Assembly: GCA_963925015.1 (NCBI GenBank)
Contig: CAWUTX010000111.1
Location: 1 to 6,002 of the forward strand
DNA: 6,002 bases
Source: JAQBXX01 sp963925015
GTDB lineage: Bacteria; Pseudomonadota; Gammaproteobacteria; SURF-13
Reading direction: 5' to 3'
This document shows positions 1 through 5,546 of this stretch, piece by piece. Numbering within the stretch: position 1 is the stretch's first letter; each line of letters starts with the position of its first letter. Both the position numbers and the translations under genes were made by a program. The notes below the pieces were generated by a model that was not told the origin of the DNA, did no database searches, and saw only the letters and a program-made list of their open reading frames with translations.

Positions 1-434
1 TGTTGTTCGAGCGCGAGCGCGACGGTGATACGCAGGTCGTCGTCATTCCATGGTTTCAAGATAAATTTGTACACCGCACCGTCGTTGACCGCGCCCATCA
101 CCGCACCGGTGTCGGCCTGGCCGGTGAGCATGATGCGGACCATCTCCGGATGCGCCGCTTTGGCTTTTTTCAGCAGTTCCGCGCCGTTCATGCCGGGCAT
201 CATGTAGTCGCAGAGCATGAGATGAAATTTTTCTTGGCCGAGCAGCGCCATCGCTTGCTGGCCATTGGCTGCGAGCGCGACGGTGTAATTTTCCTGGCGG
301 AATACGCGTTGCAGCGCCTTGAGCACGTTGGTGTCGTCATCCACCAGCAGCAGGCGATAGACGGGCCGGGCAGGTTCGGCGGGTGCCGACGTGTCGGCGG
401 CTGCGCCGGTGAACAGGGAGGTGTACTGTGACAT
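1..434 (-). CDS. Response regulator, RpfG-type receiver (3' end outside window)
   Basis: An open frame from ATG 434 to the window edge, 144 complete codons with no stop. After a 25-residue Ala/Pro-rich leader comes a full receiver domain: RLLLVDDD (D32-D34), phospho-acceptor D76 in LCDYMMPGMNG, T104 in IMLTGQAD, K127 in FILKPW, then the last helix DDDLRITVALALEQ. The LKPW ending links it with the two other RpfG-type receivers in this operon. Whether an HD-GYP or other output domain follows cannot be seen. AAGGA lies 6 bases before the ATG, overlapping the end of the kinase gene, and the gap to that gene is only 2 bases, so the two are almost surely co-translated and the kinase is the obvious phosphate donor. 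Any plus-strand frame over this region is a shadow: the receiver motifs are all on the minus strand. Confidence 0.92.
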   Translation of the reverse strand, partial: MSQYTSLFTGAAADTSAPAEPARPVYRLLLVDDDTNVLKALQRVFRQENYTVALAANGQQAMALLGQEKFHLMLCDYMMPGMNGAELLKKAKAAHPEMVRIMLTGQADTGAVMGAVNDGAVYKFILKPWNDDDLRITVALALEQ

Positions 435-436
435 GG

Positions 437-1678
437 CTATTCCTTCGGCAAGGCCAGGAGCGGCAGATAGACGCTGAATGTGCTGCCCACATCCACCTCG
501 CTCTGTACCTCGATACGCCCGCCGTGCGCGCGGATAATGTCGTGGCTCACGCTCAAGCCAAGACCTGCGCCCTGACCCACATCCTTGGTGGTGAAAAACG
601 GGTCGAAGATGCGTGGCAGAACCTCCGGCGGAATGCCGCAACCATCGTCGCTGACACGTATGCAAATCTCGTCTCCCAGTCGTTCCGTCTTCACGTGAAT
701 GTGTCCGTACGTTTTCATCGCCTGACAGGCATTGAGCAGCAGGTTGACCAGCACCTGGCCGAGGCGCCCCGGGTAGCAGCGCACCAGGGGCAACTCGCGC
801 AGGTCGGTGTTGAGCGCTGCGCGTTCCTGCAGCGTGTTTCTCACGACGTTGCACACCTGAATGATTTTCTGGTTGATGTCGGCAAGCTCTTCCTCGGCGC
901 GGTCGATATTGGAGAAGCCCTTGAGGTCCGCCACGATACGCATGATGCGGCCTGCCCCTTCCGCACTTTCCCCCAGCAAGGCGGTGAAATCCTCCAGCAG
1001 GAAGGCGGTGTCCTGTTGGATCAAAACAGCCGCTGCACGCTGGATGTCCTGCGCATTGCGGATGAAGCTGATAGTTTCACCTAGCTTCTGCACATACGTG
1101 CGCGCGGTATTCAGGTTGCTGATGATGAAGCCGATGGGATTATTGATCTCGTGCGCTACGCCGGCGGCCAACTGGCCGATGGAGGCGAGTTTCTCGGCCT
1201 GGTAGAGCTGGCGCTGTGCGGTATCAAGGGTTCTTATCTGTTCCGTTACGCGCTGCTCCAGATTTTCCGCCAGCGCCTTATAGCGTGCCTCCGATTCCAG
1301 TAGTGCCGCATGGTTGCGTTGCAGTTTTTCATAATCGGCAGCTACGGATTCAAGATGCAGATCGGAGGCCATGTGGTAACGCTGCACACCCTTGATCAGC
1401 ATTTCGACCAAGGTGGCGGCGGCTTCCAGTTGCGGCGAGGCCGGTGCTGCGGTTTCCAGATAGCCAAGCGTCTCCAGTTCGCCACCCAACGCCTGCCGTG
1501 CGCGCTGTGCCGGGGGCGCATCTCCGCCCAGCACCGTGTCATCGTGCGTGCTTGCGATACGAACATGCGCGCCCAGCAGAGTGCGCAGACTCGCAAGCAG
1601 GCGCTTGCCGTCCAGACCCGCGAGCAGCTCGCGCAGCTCGGGTTCGCGGTCGAAGTGGGGCAGGGGCTCGGCACTCAT
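437..1678 (-). CDS. Soluble sensor histidine kinase
   Basis: A 413-residue cytosolic kinase. Residues 1-100 contain alternating hydrophobic segments (LRTLLGAHVRIAS, ETLGYLET) reminiscent of a degenerate GAF-like input domain, which I cannot name with certainty. Residues 105-165 form a long coiled-coil linker. HisKA has the H-box AHEINNPIG with H176; the HATPase has N-box N312/N316, G1 box SDDGCGI near 343, F-box FDPFFTTK (359-366) and G2 box GQGAGLGLSV. There is no membrane segment and no receiver of its own, so phosphate must go to a separate receiver: the downstream receiver gene starts 2 bases later and the coiled-coil receiver lies two genes upstream. I chose ATG 1678 because GAGG sits 7 bases before it and it overlaps the GTPase stop as ATGA; an in-frame GTG at 1684 is possible but badly spaced. 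The core resembles the upstream hybrid kinase closely, so the two are probably paralogues. Confidence 0.93.
   Translation of the reverse strand: MSAEPLPHFDREPELRELLAGLDGKRLLASLRTLLGAHVRIASTHDDTVLGGDAPPAQRARQALGGELETLGYLETAAPASPQLEAAATLVEMLIKGVQRYHMASDLHLESVAADYEKLQRNHAALLESEARYKALAENLEQRVTEQIRTLDTAQRQLYQAEKLASIGQLAAGVAHEINNPIGFIISNLNTARTYVQKLGETISFIRNAQDIQRAAAVLIQQDTAFLLEDFTALLGESAEGAGRIMRIVADLKGFSNIDRAEEELADINQKIIQVCNVVRNTLQERAALNTDLRELPLVRCYPGRLGQVLVNLLLNACQAMKTYGHIHVKTERLGDEICIRVSDDGCGIPPEVLPRIFDPFFTTKDVGQGAGLGLSVSHDIIRAHGGRIEVQSEVDVGSTFSVYLPLLALPKE
441..445 (-). promoter_or_regulatory. Ribosome binding site of the last receiver gene
   Basis: AAGGA lies 6 bases before ATG 434, inside the final codons of the kinase gene. 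It supports 434 as the start even though the Ala/Pro-rich leader precedes the receiver fold. Confidence 0.7.
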
Positions 1679-2343
1679 GCGCACGCCTCATGTGCCGTTT
1701 CACCCAGCGCTGCGGTGACGAAGGCGTGCTCACCGACGCCATGCTGCGAATTCAGCGCGTATTCACCCTCGATGGCGCGGTATACCTGGGACAGCAGTGC
1801 GCTGAAGGTTTCGCGCACGCCCGCGCCGATGAGCGCGCTGCTGTACGTGAGTGGCCAGGGTGACTTCCCCCAGCGCTGCCGGATTTCATCTTCGCTTAGA
1901 ATATTGGTCAGGTCACGTTTATTGAACTGCACCACGAGAGGCAGTTTGTTGAAATCAATCCCTACGCGCTGGGTGTTATGCGACAGATTGTCGAATGACT
2001 CGGCGTTGTTCACGCCTTGCGTACGCTGCGAGTCGGCCACGAACACCACGCCGTCGGCACGCGACAGCACTGCCTTGCGCGTGCCGTCGTGCCCTATCTG
2101 GCCGGGCACGGTGAACAGTTTGAATTTTATCAGCAGCCCGGAGGGCGCGCGGAAGCCGAGCGGCAGCAGATCAAAAAACAGGGTGCGGTCGTTGTGCGTC
2201 TCCAGTGCCATGATGTCGCCCTTGAATTCCGGCCGCAGCAGATCGTGCAGGCGCATCAGGTTGGTGGTTTTTCCGCTCTGTGCCGGCCCGTAATAGACGA
2301 GCTTGAGCGTCAGTTTACCACCTTGTTCGTCGTAGTCGGCCAT
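1675..2343 (-). CDS. MglA-like small Ras-type GTPase
   Basis: A 222-residue cytosolic GTP-binding switch. Visible G motifs: P-loop GPAQSGKT (19-26; K25, T26), switch I with DRT (R53, T54) followed by LFFDLLP, switch II TVPGQ (78-82; Q82), NKRD (141-144) for guanine recognition, and a probable G5 SSA (168-170). The opening KLVYYGP, the segment DGVVFVADSQ and the VPGQ switch II are hallmarks of Myxococcus MglA, and from my memory of that protein even the residue numbers of K25, R53, Q82 and N141/D144 match. In MglA, R53 and Q82 act in GTP hydrolysis and MglB is the activating partner. The final ~30 residues have no recognised match. No MglB/roadblock gene is in the window. The start has AGGAG 8 bases upstream; the stop overlaps the next gene's ATG, implying coupled translation with the kinase. 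Expected role: polarity or motility control, inferred from the family. Confidence 0.93.
   Translation of the reverse strand: MADYDEQGGKLTLKLVYYGPAQSGKTTNLMRLHDLLRPEFKGDIMALETHNDRTLFFDLLPLGFRAPSGLLIKFKLFTVPGQIGHDGTRKAVLSRADGVVFVADSQRTQGVNNAESFDNLSHNTQRVGIDFNKLPLVVQFNKRDLTNILSEDEIRQRWGKSPWPLTYSSALIGAGVRETFSALLSQVYRAIEGEYALNSQHGVGEHAFVTAALGETAHEACA
1686..1689 (-). promoter_or_regulatory. Ribosome binding site that decides the kinase start
   Basis: GAGG is 7 bases before ATG 1678 but only 1 base before the in-frame GTG at 1684. This, with the ATGA overlap with the GTPase stop, selects 1678. Confidence 0.75.
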
Positions 2344-2351
2344 GGCATCCG

Positions 2352-2356
2352 CTCCT
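2352..2356 (-). promoter_or_regulatory. Ribosome binding site of the MglA-like GTPase gene
   Basis: AGGAG lies 8 bases before ATG 2343 and overlaps the TAG stop of the receiver gene. It supports the 2343 start over the out-of-frame ATG at 2348. Confidence 0.8.
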
Positions 2357-2867
2357 ATAACCCTTCCTCATCCATGATGATGGAGCCGTCCTGGTCCCGC
2401 CTGACGTGCATGATGCCCGTGTGTTCCGCCTCCAGCCGTTCCAGCTCCTCACGCTGTGCGCGCACCTGATTGGCGAGACGCTGGTTTTCCATAAGCACGG
2501 CGTGGTGCATGAGTGCATGGGCCACTGTGGTGCGTAGTTCGTAGTTGTGCCAGGGTTTGGTGAGGAAGCGAAAGATGTGCGCTTCGTTGATGGCACCCAG
2601 CAACGCGTCCAGATCGGTGTAGCCACTCAATACCATGCGCAGGATGCCGGGCCGCAGCTGATTCAGAGTGGTTAGGAAAAACACGCCATCCATGCCAGGC
2701 ATGCGGTAGTCCGAGATGGCGAGATCGAATTCACCGCCCGCCTTTATGCGCTTGAGTGCTTCGGTGCCGCTGTTGAAGGTCTCGATATGGTAGTGATCCT
2801 GCGCCAGCACGCGCTTCAGTGCGCGCAACACGTTTTCATCGTCATCCACCAGCATGATGTGCTGCAT
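2355..2867 (-). CDS. Response regulator, receiver domain with coiled-coil tail
   Basis: A 170-residue cytosolic protein. Receiver about 1-120: acidic D8-D10, phospho-acceptor D53 in ISDYRMPGMDG, S81 in VLSGYTD, K104 in FLTKPW. The FLTKPW ending and the spacing place it with the RpfG-type receivers that normally carry an HD-GYP domain, but here there is no enzyme: residues 121-150 are a Glu/Arg/Leu-rich helix likely to form a coiled coil, and the last 20 residues (HVRRDQDGSIIMDEEGL) are a short acidic tail. It probably acts by binding a partner; the GTPase encoded 11 bases downstream and the HD-GYP protein upstream are natural candidates (inference). The start ATG is preceded by GAGGAAG, which overlaps the TGA of the upstream gene. 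The frame is intact, unlike its upstream neighbour. Confidence 0.93.
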   Translation of the reverse strand: MQHIMLVDDDENVLRALKRVLAQDHYHIETFNSGTEALKRIKAGGEFDLAISDYRMPGMDGVFFLTTLNQLRPGILRMVLSGYTDLDALLGAINEAHIFRFLTKPWHNYELRTTVAHALMHHAVLMENQRLANQVRAQREELERLEAEHTGIMHVRRDQDGSIIMDEEGL

Positions 2868-2872
2868 GATCG

Positions 2873-2879
2873 CTTCCTC
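2873..2879 (-). promoter_or_regulatory. Ribosome binding site of the coiled-coil receiver gene
   Basis: GAGGAAG precedes ATG 2867 at good spacing (7 bases after AGGA) and overlaps the stop TGA of the HD-GYP gene, suggesting coupled translation. Confidence 0.8.
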
Positions 2880-3085
2880 AATCCGACTGGATATAAATGG
2901 TGTATCTGAGGCCCTCCCCTTTTTCGAAGGCCGTGACCTTGTGGATCACGGTGGAATTGAGTGTGCGGCCCTTGGTGAGCAGCATCACCCCGTCTTGGCT
3001 CTCGAGATCGCGCGACAACACCATGCCCTCGCGCAGGTCATCGGAGGATAGCCGCAACTCCGCGCGGAACTGGGAGTCCACGATG

Positions 3086-3094
3086 CGCAGATAA
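3086..3094 (-). other. Frameshift 2 in the HD-GYP gene (one extra base)
   Basis: Upstream frame reads NQRYDAKVVDT and then drifts into a nonsense tail ending at 3038. Starting at the same point, another frame reads LRIVDSQFRAELRLSSDDLREGMVLSRDL through to TGA at 2878-2880. Removing one T from ACCTTATCTGCGC gives the smooth join VVDTLLRIVDSQF. A 2-base deletion (giving VVDT-x-YLRIV) is the alternative. With the first lesion, the corrected length becomes a whole number of codons (433 with stop). Confidence 0.78.
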
Positions 3095-3358
3095 GGTATC
3101 GACCACTTTTGCGTCATAACGCTGGTTGCGATTGGTGATCAGAAACGAGCGCGCCTCCTGCGGGCTCATTTTCCCCTGCAACAGGCCCTCGGTCTGCATC
3201 GCATCATAATCGCTCGCCACCGCCAGAATGCGCCGGCCGAGCGGTATGCGCTCGCCCGCAAGCCGGTCGGGATAACCCTTGCCGTCGAAGCGTTCATGGT
3301 GACTGCGGATATAATACGACGCCTTGTGCAACATGTCCATGCTGAGCAGGGTGGCCTG

Positions 3359-3361
3359 TCA
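3359..3361 (-). other. In-frame TGA inside the HD-GYP domain
   Basis: The reading frame is the same on both sides: FEKHTIL, TGA, QATLLSMDMLHKASYYIRSHHER. HD-GYP proteins have a conserved Gly at this place (pattern H-x-x-x-G), so a single G-to-T change of GGA on the minus strand explains the stop. The catalytic HHERFDGKGYP motif follows about 20 residues later, so termination here would remove half the active site. The base after the stop is C, a context known to be leaky in bacteria, but readthrough is not otherwise supported. Confidence 0.85.
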
Positions 3362-4094
3362 CAGTATGGTATGTTTTTCAAAATGCGCGCACTCCTGCTT
3401 GGAGAGTGCGATGTAAGGCTTGTTGAGCACGACGTCGGGCAGCCCGATCTTGCCGATGTCGTGCAGCAGAGCGGCGTAGTAAATATCCTGAACGTCGCTT
3501 TCCGGTAACTGGAATTGTTCGGCGATGGCGCGCGCATGATCCGCCACGCGGTGCGTGTGGCCGGTGGTGGCGCCCTCGCGCAGTCCAACCAAATTGGCGA
3601 ACACCATGATGATGGTGTCATACGTCTGCTTCAGTTGCTGGTAGGCGATATCCAGCATATCCGCAGTCTGCTCAATCTCCTGTGTTTGCGCCGCTACTTT
3701 CTTTTCCAGGTTGGTGTTCATGTCCTTGAGCTGCTCGTTCTGCTTGAGGACCATGGCTTCGAGCTGCTGCTTCTCGCGTTCCAGATATTTTGTCTCCAGC
3801 GCCTGCTGTACGCCCAGCCGGATGTAGGTGTCTTCCCACGGCTTGGAGATATAGCGGTAGATGCTGCCCTTGTTGATGGCATTGATGGTGGATCTGATGT
3901 CGGCGTAACCGGTGAGCAAGATACGTATCGTGTCGGGCGAGGTCTTGGTCACTCGCTCCATGAATGCGGCGCCGTCCATTTCCGGCATGCGCATGTCGGA
4001 GATCACGATGTCAATATTCTCACGTGCTATCACCTCCAGACTTTTGGCGCCGCTTTCGGCGGTGAAGATGCGGTAGCCTTCGGGGCGGAACAGC

Positions 4095-4106
4095 CGTTGA
4101 GCGCGA
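4095..4106 (-). other. Frameshift 1 in the HD-GYP gene (net loss of 2 bases)
   Basis: Minus-strand codons read N-I-L-S in the start frame, then continue sensibly only one base out of frame as R-L-F-R-P-E-G-Y-R-I-F. The receiver family pattern here is NILSALKRLF. Observed CTGTCGCGCTCAACGGCTG becomes exactly that if one G is restored after CTGTCG and one after CTCAA. The loss is thus best explained as two single-base deletions 8 bases apart. Unrepaired, translation stops at TGA 4020-4022 after 51 residues. No slippery heptamer is seen. Confidence 0.8.
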
Positions 4107-4182
4107 CAGAATGTTGGGCTCGTCGTCGACGCACAGCGCAGTGGCGGAGGAGATGGTTTCGGGGTTGGCGCTCATGACATGA

Positions 4183-4187
4183 CCTCT
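4183..4187 (-). promoter_or_regulatory. Ribosome binding site of the HD-GYP gene
   Basis: AGAGG lies 7 bases before ATG 4175 and overlaps the TAG stop of the hybrid kinase. An out-of-frame ATG at 4180 sits between them, so spacing favours the 4175 start. Confidence 0.75.
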
Positions 4188-5526
4188 AGGCTTCTGCGGC
4201 AAGTTTGAGAACATGGCTTTGCTGCACCGGCAGCCACACCGTAAAGCGCGCGCCTTCGCCAGGCTTGCTGTCCACGTCGATTCTGCCGCCGTGTTTGCTG
4301 ATGATGCTGTAGGCCAGCGACAGGCCCAGCCCGGTGCCCTTGCCCACCGGCTTGGTGGTGAAGAAGGGATCGAAAATGCGTTTCAGGTTTTCCGGCGCGA
4401 TGCCCTTGCCGGTGTCGGCGACCGTTACCCACACCCAGTCGTCCCTGAAGCCGGTGCTGAGGGTGATGGTGCCGCGTTCTTCGATGGCGTGGGCGGCATT
4501 GACCAGCAGGTTCATGAATATCTGGTTAATCTGCGAGGCGACGCATTCGACCAGCGGTATCTCGCCGTATTGCTTGATGACATCGGCCTTGTATTTGACC
4601 TCGCTGCTGACGATGTTGAGTGTGCTGTTCAGCCCCTTGTGCAGGTCGGCGAACAGCCACTCGGCGCTGCTCACATGTGAAAAGTCCTTGAGGTCTTGCG
4701 CAATATGTTTCACACGTGTGATGCCTTCCTTGGATTCGTGCATCAGGCTCAGCGTGTCTTCACGCAGGAATTTGAGGTCAACCTTGTGTTTCAGGATCCT
4801 GATCGAGGCAAGCACCTGTGCGGCGTCAGGATAAGCGGCCAGTAGCGGCTCGGATTGTTCGTAGGCATCGAGCACGCTGAGTAAATCTCGCACGTATTTT
4901 TGCAGGCTGCCCAGATTCGAGTAGACATAGCCGATAGGATTGTTGATCTCGTGCGCCACGCCCGCCGCGAGCTGGCCGATGGAGGCCATTTTTTCAGATT
5001 GCAAAAGCTGGCTGTGCGCTTCTTCGAGTTTTTGATTGATGCTTTTCATTTCCGCACTCATGGCGGACAGCTCTTCGATGCGCTGTTGTTGCGATTCACG
5101 CAAACGCACCTCGGATTCGGCGAGCTTTTTGCGGGTGTTGATTTGCGCGAATATGCGCTCGACCGCCTGCGGCAGGTAACCGATCGACTCGACCGACTTG
5201 ATGATGAAGTCATACACGCCGGCGCGCAGTGCCGCGATCACAGTACCCTCGTCGCTTATGCCCGTCGCCATAATCACCGGCAGGTCGTGGCCCTCGCTCT
5301 TGAGTTGCGCCAGAAGTTCGAGGCCCGTGACGCCTCCGGGCAGCATGTAATCCAGCACCATCAAGTCTATGCCGCCCTGCTGAATGGCGGCGCGCGCCTC
5401 GTCGGCGGACAGCGCGGTGATGACCTTGTAGCCTGCCTTTTCCAGGCTGCGACGCTCCAGTGTGACGATGCCGAGATCATCGTCCACGACCAGCACCGTT
5501 CCGCGTATCGTTTGTTCCATGGGCAT
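4186..5526 (-). CDS. Soluble hybrid histidine kinase, receiver-HisKA-HATPase
   Basis: About 446 residues, counted from ATG 5526; ATG 5520, two codons on, is equally possible. Domains: receiver at about 8-125 (acidic D15-D17, phospho-acceptor D59 in VLDYMLPGG, K110); coiled coil at about 130-180; HisKA with the H-box AHEINNPIG and autophosphorylated H192; HATPase with N-box N339/N343, G1 box DTGKGI near 371, F-box FDPFFTTK at 385-392 and G2 box GKGTGLGLSL. No membrane segment is seen, so it should be cytosolic, with input through its N-terminal receiver rather than a ligand sensor. K110 is followed by Ser, not Pro. The frame is open to 5622, but that start would overlap the previous gene by 76 bases and add a low-complexity tail ahead of the receiver, so I reject it. 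There is no good Shine-Dalgarno at either preferred start; translation may be coupled to the upstream gene. It ends in TAG within the next gene's ribosome site. Confidence 0.93.
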   Translation of the reverse strand: MPMEQTIRGTVLVVDDDLGIVTLERRSLEKAGYKVITALSADEARAAIQQGGIDLMVLDYMLPGGVTGLELLAQLKSEGHDLPVIMATGISDEGTVIAALRAGVYDFIIKSVESIGYLPQAVERIFAQINTRKKLAESEVRLRESQQQRIEELSAMSAEMKSINQKLEEAHSQLLQSEKMASIGQLAAGVAHEINNPIGYVYSNLGSLQKYVRDLLSVLDAYEQSEPLLAAYPDAAQVLASIRILKHKVDLKFLREDTLSLMHESKEGITRVKHIAQDLKDFSHVSSAEWLFADLHKGLNSTLNIVSSEVKYKADVIKQYGEIPLVECVASQINQIFMNLLVNAAHAIEERGTITLSTGFRDDWVWVTVADTGKGIAPENLKRIFDPFFTTKPVGKGTGLGLSLAYSIISKHGGRIDVDSKPGEGARFTVWLPVQQSHVLKLAAEA

Positions 5527-5546
5527 TTTAAGACAGGTGGCGGTCG

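Larger units (their letters stand above)
2878..4175 (-). pseudogene. Receiver/HD-GYP cyclic-di-GMP phosphodiesterase, broken by two frameshifts and an in-frame stop
   Basis: Joining the three frames gives about 432 residues of an RpfG-type regulator: receiver 1-125 (D17, D18, acceptor D61 in SDMRMPEMDG, T89, K112 in SKPW), coiled coil about 130-185, HD-GYP about 190-365, and a 65-residue C-terminal domain with the pattern LREGMVLSRDL. HD-GYP landmarks are complete: HTHR (H207, H209), HDIGK (H239, D240), H269, HHERFDGKGYP (293-303). Known HD-GYP proteins hydrolyse c-di-GMP. The ATG at 4175 has AGAGG 7 bases upstream. Lesions: the frame is lost near 4095-4106 after VDDEPNILS and resumes as RLFRPEGYRIF; TGA at 3361-3359 stands where family members have Gly (HTILG); frame changes again near 3088-3092 between VVDT and LRIVDSQF. 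As written, only a 51-residue peptide is made from the normal start. Motifs are undecayed past each lesion, so this is a very young pseudogene or sequence error. The next gene follows after 10 bases. Confidence 0.88.

Noticed and set aside
3..431. Plus-strand frame of 142 codons at the left edge
   Set aside because: The minus strand here encodes a full receiver domain with all active-site residues; the plus frame has no domain.
1141..1190. DNA repeat shared between about 1141-1190 and 4940-4987
   Set aside because: Similarity is confined to the conserved H-box coding region of two paralogous kinases and is not an independent repeat element.
1310..2293. Long plus-strand open frame (327 codons) across the kinase/GTPase junction
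   Set aside because: It is antisense to two genes with complete kinase and GTPase motifs, has no recognisable domain and is Cys/Arg/Ser-rich in the manner of a shadow frame.
3359..3361. Alternative genetic code with TGA as glycine
   Set aside because: Only one such codon appears in about 5.9 kb of coding sequence, the GTPase ends in TGA at the right place, and base composition and protein types do not fit Gracilibacteria.
3038..4175. Programmed frameshifting in the HD-GYP gene
   Set aside because: No slippery heptamer, internal Shine-Dalgarno or stop-slip arrangement is seen at either shift, and a nonsense codon lies between them.
5521..5546. Internal promoter between the first receiver and the hybrid kinase
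   Set aside because: This gap, the largest in the window, has no convincing -35/-10 pair and is too short to judge.
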